Positions 7,690 to 15,119 of a stretch of 15,175 nt of DNA are shown here, piece by piece. The position numbers and the translations under genes are program-made. The DNA is from Pedosphaera sp. (GTDB lineage: Bacteria; Verrucomicrobiota; Verrucomicrobiia; Limisphaerales; UBA9464), in assembly GCA_009695405.1 (NCBI GenBank), contig SIAZ01000060.1, positions 1 through 15,175 on the forward strand, written 5' to 3'. Within the stretch, counting starts at the first letter, position 1. Each line of letters starts with the position of its first letter. The notes below the pieces were generated by a model. The model did not search any database and was not told the origin of the DNA. It worked only from the letters and a program-made list of their open reading frames with translations.

Positions 7690-8499
7690 ATGCGCATCAT
7701 TCGTTATCAAGATCCACAGGGTATCATCCACTACGCATCGCAACAAATCGACGGATCAGCTCTGCAGATTGTCGGCGATATTTTTGGCGATTATCAGGTC
7801 ACAGATATTGCTACGCAGGTGAGCAAATTACTTGCACCGATTGCGCCGTCTGTCCTTTTTTGTATTGGATTAAATTATAGGCGTCATGCTGAGGAAGGCC
7901 GATTGCCGATCCCAGAGTTCCCCATCCTTTTTATGAAATCACCCGCTGCAGTCCAGAATCCGGGTGACGCCATTATTTTGCCCCGTCATTTGAACAGTGA
8001 CGAAGTGGATTATGAATGTGAATTGGCCGTCGTGATTGGGAATCGGTGTAAGAATGTGTCTAAGGAAGAGGCCTTAGACTTTGTTTTAGGCTACACCTGC
8101 GCCAACGATGTGAGTGCTCGTGATTGGCAAATCAAACGGGGCGGGAGCCAGTGGTGTCGTGGTAAAACCTTCGATACCTTTGCTCCACTTGGGCCCTGTC
8201 TGGTGCTTAAGGATGAAATTCCCAATCCGAACACGCTCGGCATTAAGACCGTGCTGAATGGGAAAACCATGCAGGATTGGAATACCAACGACATGATCTT
8301 TGATGTACCGACATTGATCGCTTTTCTGAGCGGCAGCACGACGCTAGTACCGGGCACAGTTATTCTTACTGGGACGCCCCACGGTATCGGGGCGGCGATG
8401 AAGCCACCGGTATTCCTTCAAGCGGGCGACACTGTTACCATTGAGATTGAGAAAATTGGATCTTTGACAAACCCAGTGGTGGCTGAGTCGGCCCTGTAG
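7690..8499 (+). CDS. Fumarylacetoacetate hydrolase (FAH)-family protein
   Basis: Cytoplasmic metal-dependent hydrolase or lyase acting on a 2-oxo or 2,4-diketo acid, 269 residues. The FAH fold begins near residue 54 (FCIGLNYRRHAEE). Metal ligands are visible: Glu109 and Glu111 in DYECELAVVIG, and Asp140 in ANDVSARD. Lys159 in RGKTFDTFAPLGP and LTGTPHGIG (226-234) complete the active-site signature. The first 50 residues form the short N-terminal beta region common in this family. With the preceding SDR, cleavage of a 2,4-diketo-3-deoxy sugar acid to pyruvate plus a second acid (lactate for 6-deoxy sugars) is the most coherent role. Fumarylpyruvate-type hydrolysis or oxaloacetate decarboxylation are alternatives within the family. 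It is followed 22 nt later by the transporter. Confidence 0.93.
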   Translation: MRIIRYQDPQGIIHYASQQIDGSALQIVGDIFGDYQVTDIATQVSKLLAPIAPSVLFCIGLNYRRHAEEGRLPIPEFPILFMKSPAAVQNPGDAIILPRHLNSDEVDYECELAVVIGNRCKNVSKEEALDFVLGYTCANDVSARDWQIKRGGSQWCRGKTFDTFAPLGPCLVLKDEIPNPNTLGIKTVLNGKTMQDWNTNDMIFDVPTLIAFLSGSTTLVPGTVILTGTPHGIGAAMKPPVFLQAGDTVTIEIEKIGSLTNPVVAESAL

Positions 8500-8521
8500 G
8501 CGTTTACCGATCCGCCTGATT

Positions 8522-9847
8522 ATGTCCCTAAGCCTGCCAATCGATTCCGGTGCCCTTCGCAAAAAGGTCGCTTGGCGGGTGCTCCCCTTGGTTTTCATGC
8601 TCTATATTGTTTCGTATTTGGACCGCGCCAATGTGGCCTTTGCTAAACTACGAATGGCGGGAGATTTAAAATTTACGGAAGGTGTTTTTGGTTTGGGAAT
8701 TAGTGTGTTTTTTATCGGTTATCTCTTTCTTGAAATACCGGGGGCTTTGCTCGTTGAACGATGGAGCGCGCGAAAATGGTTTTCACGTATTTTAATCACC
8801 TGGGGCTGCATTTCAGCGCTCACCGCTTTTGTGCAAACGCCGACACAATTTTATCTGGTGCGCTTCTTTTTAGGTGTGGCAGAGGCCGGATTTTTTCCGG
8901 GTATTATTGTCTACTTCACCCATTGGTTTGCTCAAGAAGATCGCACCCGAGCCCTTTCGGGACTCCTGATGGCCGTTCCATTTAGTCTTGCCTTGGGAGC
9001 TCCAGTCTCAGCGTTGCTACTGGATGTTCACTGGTTGGGTTTGTTAGGGTGGCAATGGCTTTTCATCGTGGAAAGTATGCCGGCGATTGCCCTTGGCATC
9101 GGTGTTCTGTGGTGGTTGACGGATCGCCCGAGTGATGCCCAGTGGCTCACCCCTGCGGAACGTGATTATTTGGCTGCTGTACTAAGAAAAGAGGCTGAAG
9201 CCAAAGAAGTCGGTGGAAAAATTACCATTCTTCAAGCTCTTCGTTTACCGACGGTTTGGCTGTTGGTTCTCGGCGTTCTTGTCGCAAATAGTGGAGGGTA
9301 CGCACTGACTTTTTGGCTTCCGACAACTGTGAAAAATCTCTCGGGCGGTTCAGATCGAGCTACTTTGCTTTATAGCGGACTGTATTATACCTGCGGAATG
9401 GTGGGGGTCTTTGTCTCGGGTCAATCGGCAGATCGCACAGGTGATCGGAAATGGCATGCAGTGGGTGGGATGCTTGGCACCGGCCTATTGCTTTCGTGCA
9501 GTGTGATTCCGGGGCAAAATTTTCCCCTGCAAATGATGTGGCTCTGTCTCACAGCACTTAGTGCGTTTTTCTGGATTTCTCCCTTCTGGACCTTACCTAC
9601 TTTGACCCTGAACGCTTCCGCTGCGGCTGTTGCAATTGGATTAATTAATATGGCGGCGAACCTCGCCGGCTATCTTGGAAATCATGCCACCGGTTGGCTG
9701 AGGTCTCAGGGTTACGAGGAAAGAATTTGCCTTCTCTTTCTTGCTGCTTGCTTCATCGTTGGTGCTGGTATTATTAGCGGGCTAAAAATTAATCCATCAC
9801 CAAAACGAGTTAACGGTTTTCAATCGGCTTCGACAAAAATGAAGTGA
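8522..9847 (+). CDS. MFS transporter, anion:cation symporter (ACS) family
   Basis: Inner-membrane carrier of 441 residues with about 12 hydrophobic segments. The first helix ends in YLDRANVAFA, and the fourth-helix region carries RFFLGVAEAGFFPG. Both are characteristic of the ACS family (glucarate, galactonate, tartrate and phthalate permeases). A cytoplasmic loop, WLTPAERDYL, separates the two six-helix halves, as in relatives. ACS members import organic anions with protons or Na+. The substrate is therefore probably a carboxylate such as a sugar acid, consistent with the lactonase, SDR and FAH genes around it. The N-terminus (about 16 residues) is hydrophilic with no signal peptide, and the C-terminus ends in a basic tail. 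Confidence 0.93.
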   Translation: MSLSLPIDSGALRKKVAWRVLPLVFMLYIVSYLDRANVAFAKLRMAGDLKFTEGVFGLGISVFFIGYLFLEIPGALLVERWSARKWFSRILITWGCISALTAFVQTPTQFYLVRFFLGVAEAGFFPGIIVYFTHWFAQEDRTRALSGLLMAVPFSLALGAPVSALLLDVHWLGLLGWQWLFIVESMPAIALGIGVLWWLTDRPSDAQWLTPAERDYLAAVLRKEAEAKEVGGKITILQALRLPTVWLLVLGVLVANSGGYALTFWLPTTVKNLSGGSDRATLLYSGLYYTCGMVGVFVSGQSADRTGDRKWHAVGGMLGTGLLLSCSVIPGQNFPLQMMWLCLTALSAFFWISPFWTLPTLTLNASAAAVAIGLINMAANLAGYLGNHATGWLRSQGYEERICLLFLAACFIVGAGIISGLKINPSPKRVNGFQSASTKMK

Positions 9848-9850
9848 TCA

Positions 9851-9883
9851 ATGAAACTGTTTCTCGTCCAACCTGATTTCTGA
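9851..9883 (+). other. Possible 10-codon leader ORF abutting the E1 start
   Basis: The gap between the transporter and E1 holds ATG...TGA encoding MKLFLVQPDF. Its TGA directly abuts the E1 ATG. This could couple translation of E1 to that of a preceding reading frame. A 10-codon frame can arise by chance, and no Shine-Dalgarno sequence precedes it. Confidence 0.2.
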
Positions 9884-11872
9884 ATGACGCTCTCTTCTTC
9901 ACGCCCAGAACTTCATTTGTACCGCACTCTGCTGCTCATTCGACTTGTCGAGGAACGGTTGGCAAAATCGCATCAACGCGGACTAATCCATGGAGCGTGT
10001 CATACTTATGTCGGTCAGGAAGCCATTGCCACAGGAGTCTGTGCTCATTTGCGAAATGACGATGCGATCTTTAGTACACATCGAGGGCATGGACACGCCT
10101 TAGCAAAGGGGTTGGATGCAGTGCAACTGATAGCCGAACTTTATGGACGAGAAACCGGTTGCTCCCGCGGTCGTGGTGGCTCAATGCATTTGTTTGCTCC
10201 AGAAATTGGACTACTAGGAACGAGTGGCATCGTCGGGCCCTGTATCTTGCAAGCAACCGGTGCCGGATACGGCTTTAAGCTGATGAAAACCGATCGTGTC
10301 GCCGTTGCTTTCTTTGGCGATGGAGCCGTCAATAACGGGGCCTTTCATGAAGGACTAAACATGGCTAGTATTTGGAAACTTCCCGTCCTGTTTGTTTGTG
10401 AAAATAATCAATTCGCGACGGAGGTCCCTTTTGCCAGTGTCGCAGGCAATTCCAGTGTGGCAGCACGGGGCACCGCCTATGGACTGCCATCGGTGGAAGT
10501 CGACGGGAACAATGTCCTCGCGGTAGCCTCCCTTGCTGGAGAGGCTATTCAGCGTGCTCGCAACGGAGGGGGCCCTAGCCTCATTGAATGCAAAACCTAT
10601 CGTACCCGACCGCACGCTGAAGGGATGGGAGACTTTACTTACCGCAGTCGTGAAGAGGTCGAGCAGTGGAAGACCCAATGCCCGATTGCTAGACTGAAAC
10701 AGCATCTGCTTGACCAAAATCTAGCGAGCCCAACAGAGATTGAGGCGATCGGATTTGAGATAGCTCAACAGACTGAGGCCGCCCATCAAGTGGCTGAACA
10801 GAGTGCTTATCCTGCGCCTGAGACGGCGACCGATCACGTTTTTGCTGCCGTTTCAGAGTTGGGGTTTCGCGATAGACCCGAGGACATTGGGGTGACTCGA
10901 GAGTTGACCTTTATGAAGGCAACTCTCGAAGCGTTGACTGAGGAAATGGCTAAAAATTCAAAGATTTTTGTGTTAGGTGAGGGGATAGGAGTGCGAGGCG
11001 GCAACTTTGCAACGACGAGCGGCTTGTATGGGATTTACGGTCCTGAACGCTTGCGCGACACCCCGATCTGCGAGCGCGGTTTTGTCGGTCTTGCTGGTGG
11101 GGCGGCAATGGCGGGCACACGGCCGGTTGTGGATTTTATGTTCGCTGATTTTGTGCTCGATGCAGCTGGGGAAATCATCAATCAAATTGCAAAAATGCAA
11201 TATATGAGCAGCGGCCGACTGAAGATGCCGGTACTCCTTCGTGGCTGCATCGGAGTGGGGCACGCTGCTGCCACTCACCACTCGGGTAGCTACTACGCGA
11301 TGTACGCCAACTTTCCTGGTCTCCGTGTGGTGGTGCCATCATCGCCGCAGGATGCAAAAGGGCTTTTGAAGACGGCACTCACTTGTGATGATCCCGTTCT
11401 TTTTCTTGAACATCGCGAGTTAATGGCGATGAAAGGCCCTGTGCCCGAAGAGGAGTACTTCATCGATTTCGGTCAAGCTGCTGTGGTTCGGTCAGGAACA
11501 GATATCACGGTAGTGGCTCTCGCTTTAATGGTTCATAAAACTCTGGCCGCTTGTGGGACTTTGGAAGCCGAAGGACTCTCTGTCGAGCTGATCGATCCCC
11601 GCACGGTAGCGCCACTCGACGCAGAAACTATTTTGAAATCAGTCTCTAAAACAGGGCGATTATTGATCGTTGACGAATCTTTTGGTCCCTGCGGAATTGG
11701 TGCGGAAATTGCCGCACAACTCGCAGATCGTGGCTTCGATTTTCTCGATGCACCTATCCGGCGTCTTAACGGTAAACAGTCTCCCACACCCTATAGCCCT
11801 TCGCTCGAAGCGGTTGTCGTGCCTACAGTTGAAACCATCGCTCAAGCCATTCGTGATTTGTGCGCAGACTAA
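9884..11872 (+). CDS. 2-oxo acid dehydrogenase E1, alpha and beta subunits fused (TPP-dependent)
   Basis: Thiamine-diphosphate enzyme that decarboxylates a 2-oxo acid and transfers the acyl group to the lipoyl arm of E2. Its 662 residues carry both E1 subunits in one chain. Residues 1 to about 325 are E1-alpha: HTYVGQEAIATG (40-51), RGRGGSMH (95-102), and the TPP motif from GDGAVNNG (145-152) to ENN (173-175). Residues from about 338 to 662 are E1-beta: VLGEGIGVRGG, MFADF (419-423), ATHHSGSYYAMYANFPGL, and VVPSSPQDAKGLL. The joining segment near 300-337 is Ala/Glu-rich. Separate alpha and beta genes are the usual arrangement; fused forms are known in some phyla. Best substrate guesses are pyruvate, acetoin or a branched 2-oxo acid. 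The E2 gene follows 15 nt later. No E3 gene is in the window. Confidence 0.93.
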   Translation: MTLSSSRPELHLYRTLLLIRLVEERLAKSHQRGLIHGACHTYVGQEAIATGVCAHLRNDDAIFSTHRGHGHALAKGLDAVQLIAELYGRETGCSRGRGGSMHLFAPEIGLLGTSGIVGPCILQATGAGYGFKLMKTDRVAVAFFGDGAVNNGAFHEGLNMASIWKLPVLFVCENNQFATEVPFASVAGNSSVAARGTAYGLPSVEVDGNNVLAVASLAGEAIQRARNGGGPSLIECKTYRTRPHAEGMGDFTYRSREEVEQWKTQCPIARLKQHLLDQNLASPTEIEAIGFEIAQQTEAAHQVAEQSAYPAPETATDHVFAAVSELGFRDRPEDIGVTRELTFMKATLEALTEEMAKNSKIFVLGEGIGVRGGNFATTSGLYGIYGPERLRDTPICERGFVGLAGGAAMAGTRPVVDFMFADFVLDAAGEIINQIAKMQYMSSGRLKMPVLLRGCIGVGHAAATHHSGSYYAMYANFPGLRVVVPSSPQDAKGLLKTALTCDDPVLFLEHRELMAMKGPVPEEEYFIDFGQAAVVRSGTDITVVALALMVHKTLAACGTLEAEGLSVELIDPRTVAPLDAETILKSVSKTGRLLIVDESFGPCGIGAEIAAQLADRGFDFLDAPIRRLNGKQSPTPYSPSLEAVVVPTVETIAQAIRDLCAD

Positions 11873-11887
11873 TTAACCCGTCCTAAA

Positions 11888-13060
11888 ATGCCCGTCGAAA
11901 TCACCTTGCCAAGGCTCGGTTGGTCTATGGAAGAGGGCACCTTTCTCGGGTGGCTCAAAAAGGACGGTGACAACGTCAAGGAAGGCGAACCGATTTTTAC
12001 CCTGGAAAATGAGAAAGCAGCACAAGACGTCGAGTCGATCGACTGGGGCATCTTGTGTATCCTATCAGACGCTCCGAAGTCGGGGGCTGTAGTCAAAGTG
12101 GGCTGTCTGCTGGGTTATTTACTAAAGCCAGGGGAGGCTCTTCCGCTCGTACCCCCTCCAATCAGTGCCGTGACGGTATCTGCTGCTGCGAGTCCTCTAT
12201 CCATTCTCAACGCGTCGACTCGACCGCATCAGGAAGGGACTCCGGCCAGTCCGCGGGCGCGTCGTGCGGCGAGGGAAAATGAGATTGATTTAGCGACCCT
12301 TCATTCAACCGGTCGCGGGGGGCGTATTCGAGAACGTGATGTTCTTGCCAGTGTCGTTTCGAAGCCTCTGAAACAGTCGCAGACGGTGCCTATCACCGCT
12401 CTCAGGCGCACTATCGCTGAACGGATGCTGCAGAGCCTTCAAAAGACGGCACCTGTTACCCTCCACTGCCGTTGCGATGCCACAAGTTTGGTTGCACTGC
12501 GTCTTCGACTGAAATCTATCGCCTCAGAGAGTGCTGTTCCTAGTTACACCGACATCATTGCGAAACTAACCGCCAACGCATTGAGCAACCACCCAATGCT
12601 CGCCGGTCGCTGGGATGATCCGTTTATCCGATTGCCAGATTCGTTTCATATCGGCATCGCTGTCGACACAGAACAAGGTTTGGTTGTACCGGTTCTGCGT
12701 GATGTGGCAAAATTGAGTTTGTCCGCGATCGCTCAACAGTCGCATCGCCTTATCGAATTGGCTCGGAACAAAGGATTGAAGCCTGCCGATTTGCAAGGGT
12801 ATTGCTTCACCCTGAGCAATCTCGGGCACTTGGGGATAGAAGCTTTCACGCCGATTATTAACTACCCTGAGACAGCTATCCTAGGCCTAGGCGCAATTGT
12901 TCGTGACCCCGTCGCCTTAGCTGATGGCACGCTCGTCTCTCGCGACCAATTAACCCTCAGCTTGACCTTTGATCATCGCATCGTTGATGGAGCACCGGCG
13001 GCCCGCTTTCTTCAAAACTTGCGTCAATTCATTGAAGCGCCCCTTGACTGGTTGCTCTGA
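11888..13060 (+). CDS. Dihydrolipoamide acyltransferase, E2 component of a 2-oxo acid dehydrogenase complex
   Basis: Core acyltransferase that receives the acyl group from E1 on its lipoyl arm and passes it to CoA; 390 residues. Residues 1 to about 80 form a single lipoyl domain with the modifiable Lys43 in LENEKAAQDVES; the usual context is ETDKA, so the site is slightly divergent. A linker rich in Pro, Ala and Ser follows. The peripheral-subunit-binding domain is at about 119-155 (ASPRARRAARENEIDL, GRGGRIRERDVL). The catalytic domain runs from about 165 to the end, with FTLSNLGHLGIEAF (307-320) and the active-site DHRIVDGAPAARFL, in which His363 and Asp367 are the catalytic pair. It sits directly behind the fused E1, so the two should form one complex. 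The missing E3 must be shared from elsewhere in the genome. Confidence 0.95.
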   Translation: MPVEITLPRLGWSMEEGTFLGWLKKDGDNVKEGEPIFTLENEKAAQDVESIDWGILCILSDAPKSGAVVKVGCLLGYLLKPGEALPLVPPPISAVTVSAAASPLSILNASTRPHQEGTPASPRARRAARENEIDLATLHSTGRGGRIRERDVLASVVSKPLKQSQTVPITALRRTIAERMLQSLQKTAPVTLHCRCDATSLVALRLRLKSIASESAVPSYTDIIAKLTANALSNHPMLAGRWDDPFIRLPDSFHIGIAVDTEQGLVVPVLRDVAKLSLSAIAQQSHRLIELARNKGLKPADLQGYCFTLSNLGHLGIEAFTPIINYPETAILGLGAIVRDPVALADGTLVSRDQLTLSLTFDHRIVDGAPAARFLQNLRQFIEAPLDWLL

Positions 13061-13083
13061 TTTCCAGTGTCTCTTGATCATCT

Positions 13084-13863
13084 ATGCAAGCCAACCTCCA
13101 TAATCAAGTCGCCCTAGTCACCGGTGCGGCTAACGGGATCGGTCGAGCCATTGCTGACCGTTTTTCGGCCAATGGGGCCACCGTTTTTTACACCGATGTT
13201 CATTCAGTCGCCGTCGAGGCGGTAGCAAGACAAGGCGGCGGGCAAGCTTTGGTCTTAGATGTTACTCAGCCTGCACAAATTGAATCGGCTCTGCGCACAG
13301 TGCTCGATCGCGTTGGGCGCTTGGACATTGTGGTCAATAATGCTGGGATTAATACCCTCGCACATCGCGTTACCATCGATGAATTCCCGCGCGAAGAATG
13401 GGATCGAATCATTGCTGTTGACCTGACTGGTCTTTACGAAGTGAGTCGTGCAGCGGCAAAAATCATGCGGGTCCAGCATAGCGGGCGCATTATTAACATT
13501 TCATCCATTGCCGGACTTGTGCCGCTCAGATTGCAATGCGCCTTCACCGCTGCTAAAGCGGGCGTCAATAATCTGACTCGTGCTATGGCCATTGAACTCG
13601 GTCGGGACGGTATTTTGGTTAATGCGATTGCTCCAGGTTCTATTATGACCGATGGCACAAAAAAACTGTTCTATGATGAGGGCGGTTTGTTCCATAGCAA
13701 CGTTCAGCGATTGATCGATCATATCCCCCTCGGACGCCCCGGAACTGTCGATGAAATCGCTGTTGCGGCTCTTTTTCTTGCTGCTCCAGAGAACACCTTC
13801 ACCACCGGCCATATCTTAGTGGTCGATGGCGGTTGGACTGCGGGTTATCTCCGTGAATTTTAA
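13084..13863 (+). CDS. SDR-family protein with Tyr-to-Phe change in the YxxxK motif
   Basis: SDR fold of 259 residues. The cofactor motif TGAANGIG (13-20), NNAG (85-88), Ser141 (NISSIAG), Lys158, PG (184-185) and the C-terminal VVDGGWTAG are all present. However, the catalytic Tyr position reads Phe154 (FTAAK, codon TTC) and the usual Asn of the tetrad reads Asp113 (AVDLTG, codon GAC). With no Tyr hydroxyl the standard proton-transfer mechanism should fail. The enzyme may use another residue, have a slower or different reaction, or only bind ligand. The frame is intact, motifs elsewhere are well kept and the gene is embedded in the operon. This argues for a functional subfamily rather than decay. 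Asp38 suggests NAD binding. The usual role in such clusters would be sugar or sugar-acid dehydrogenase. Confidence 0.9.
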   Translation: MQANLHNQVALVTGAANGIGRAIADRFSANGATVFYTDVHSVAVEAVARQGGGQALVLDVTQPAQIESALRTVLDRVGRLDIVVNNAGINTLAHRVTIDEFPREEWDRIIAVDLTGLYEVSRAAAKIMRVQHSGRIINISSIAGLVPLRLQCAFTAAKAGVNNLTRAMAIELGRDGILVNAIAPGSIMTDGTKKLFYDEGGLFHSNVQRLIDHIPLGRPGTVDEIAVAALFLAAPENTFTTGHILVVDGGWTAGYLREF

Positions 13864-13898
13864 AGTCATTTGTCAGCTTAATACTAAACTAACCCAAT

Positions 13899-14933
13899 AT
13901 GAATCGTCGCTCTTTCCTTACCGCCGCCGTCACAGCGGTCAGTGCTACCGCCACCGCAATCGGTTCAGAACGAGACTGGACAGGTCGAGATCCGGTTCGT
14001 TACCCCGACCCAGACATTCGGTCCCTTGATCCTCGGTTTGAAAAATATAAAATTGGGAACACTCCTATTAAGCGTGAGTGGACTGGTGGACTCTGGACCG
14101 AAGGGGTCGCTTGGAGTGGGGTCGGGCGTTATTTAATCTGGAGCGATATCCCTAATAACCGCCAGATGCGTTGGTTGGAAGAAGACGCTCATGTGAGTGT
14201 TTTTCGCAATCCCTCTGGGAACAGCAATGGCAACACCTTCGATTGGCAGGGGCGTCAAATTTCCTGTGAACACAGTGGGCGCCGTGTTGTTCGGTATGAG
14301 TTAAACAGCACCCTCTCAGTGCTCGCAGAGACTTGGGAAGGAAAACCCTTTAACGCACCCAATGATCCAGTGGTACATCCGGATGGCGGGATTTGGTTTA
14401 CCGATCCAGGCTACGGCAGTATGGGCAATTACGAGGGAAATAAAGCCGAACTCAAACTAAAAGAGGCTGTTTATCGAATTGATCCTGTGACGACCAAAGT
14501 CCAGATGGTTACTGCCGATTTACATAAACCGAATGGTCTCTGTTTCTCGCCGGACTATAAAAAACTCTATGTTAGTGAGACCGGTGGCCCTGATCCGAAG
14601 GGAATTCGGATTTATGATGTCATCGATGGCAAAAAGCTCAAAGGAGGGAGGCTCTTTACTCTTTTGCCGCTCAACGGTGGCCTTAAGGGCCTAGCCGATG
14701 GGATGCGTACCGATGTGGATGGCAATCTTTGGGCCAGTGCCGGTTGGGGTGGAGAGGGCTTTGACGGTGTTCATATTTTTGCACCTGACGGAGTGCGAAT
14801 CGGGCAGATTCTGTTGCCTGAGCCAGGCTCAAATGTTTGTTTTGGCGGTGCCCGAAGAAATCGTCTCTTCATTACCGCGGGCCAATCACTCTACTCTGTC
14901 TATGTCGAAACACAGGGGGCTCACATTGCTTAA
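13899..14933 (+). CDS. Exported SMP-30/gluconolactonase-family lactonase
   Basis: Six-bladed beta-propeller lactonase of 344 residues that hydrolyses a sugar lactone to the free acid. The N-terminus MNRRSFLTAAVTAVSATATA has the twin-arginine pattern RRSFL followed by a hydrophobic/Ala-rich stretch, so export by Tat to the periplasm is likely. No lipobox Cys is present. Metal and substrate residues of the family are visible: Glu68 (LWTEGV), Asn112 (NTFDWQGR), Asn155 (NAPNDP), Asn212 (KPNG) and Asp267 (ADGMRTDVDG). GGIWFTDPGYG (163-173) is a strong family signature. It closes the run, 35 nt after the altered SDR. Periplasmic lactone opening followed by import of the acid through the ACS transporter fits the cluster. 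Confidence 0.93.
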   Translation: MNRRSFLTAAVTAVSATATAIGSERDWTGRDPVRYPDPDIRSLDPRFEKYKIGNTPIKREWTGGLWTEGVAWSGVGRYLIWSDIPNNRQMRWLEEDAHVSVFRNPSGNSNGNTFDWQGRQISCEHSGRRVVRYELNSTLSVLAETWEGKPFNAPNDPVVHPDGGIWFTDPGYGSMGNYEGNKAELKLKEAVYRIDPVTTKVQMVTADLHKPNGLCFSPDYKKLYVSETGGPDPKGIRIYDVIDGKKLKGGRLFTLLPLNGGLKGLADGMRTDVDGNLWASAGWGGEGFDGVHIFAPDGVRIGQILLPEPGSNVCFGGARRNRLFITAGQSLYSVYVETQGAHIA

Positions 14934-14986
14934 AAGGAGTTCCTGCACTTTGGGTCAAGATCCGCAAGAGACGGGCGCAGTGGGGG

Positions 14987-15005
14987 ACTTTGTGAACAAA
15001 GTTTT
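14987..15005 (+). terminator. Weak terminator-like hairpin after the lactonase gene
   Basis: ACTTTG (14987-14992) pairs with CAAAGT (14997-15002) around the tetraloop TGAA. A short T-run follows (through 15005), with more T a few bases later. The stem is short and AT-rich, so activity is uncertain, but the position 54 nt after the last gene of the run is suitable. Confidence 0.35.
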
Positions 15006-15043
15006 CGATTTTAACCTACCTTCGATACGCTAGTGCAACTTCT

Positions 15044-15066
15044 TGTCTGTAAAAGTTTAGGACACC
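15044..15066. repeat. Possible terminal inverted repeat of a second mobile element
   Basis: The segment begins TGTCTGTAAAAG and ends GGACACC. AT-rich segments running into GGACA are common at the ends of IS3/IS481-type elements. GGACACC (15060-15066) recurs inverted as GGTGTCC at 15146-15152. The rest of any element would lie beyond the window, so this is only a candidate. Confidence 0.25.
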
Positions 15067-15074
15067 AACGATCC

Positions 15075-15119
15075 CGGCCATAGGGCCGATGGAGCGGAGC
15101 GGAATCGGCCCTATGGCCG
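15075..15119. repeat. Perfect 16-bp inverted repeat with 13-nt loop
   Basis: The arms CGGCCATAGGGCCGAT (15075-15090) and ATCGGCCCTATGGCCG (15104-15119) are exact reverse complements. The loop between them, GGAGCGGAGCGGA, is itself a 5-nt tandem repeat. A looser outer pair, GGACACC/GGTGTCC (15060-15066 and 15146-15152), encloses it. No T-run follows. The - strand is open through this element from the window edge to a stop at 15016-15018, but the reading is dominated by the repeat and is not recognisable as a gene. A REP-like dispersed repeat or mobile-element end is the best explanation. Confidence 0.7.

Noticed and set aside
6884..8499. Firm naming of the SDR and FAH genes as L-fuconate or L-rhamnonate pathway enzymes
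   Set aside because: Both families have broad substrate ranges, and the pathway dehydratase is not in the window; kept as a hypothesis only.
9884..13060. Naming E1/E2 as acetoin dehydrogenase (acoABC)
   Set aside because: Motifs shared by all pyruvate, acetoin and branched-chain members do not separate them, and no other acetoin gene is present.
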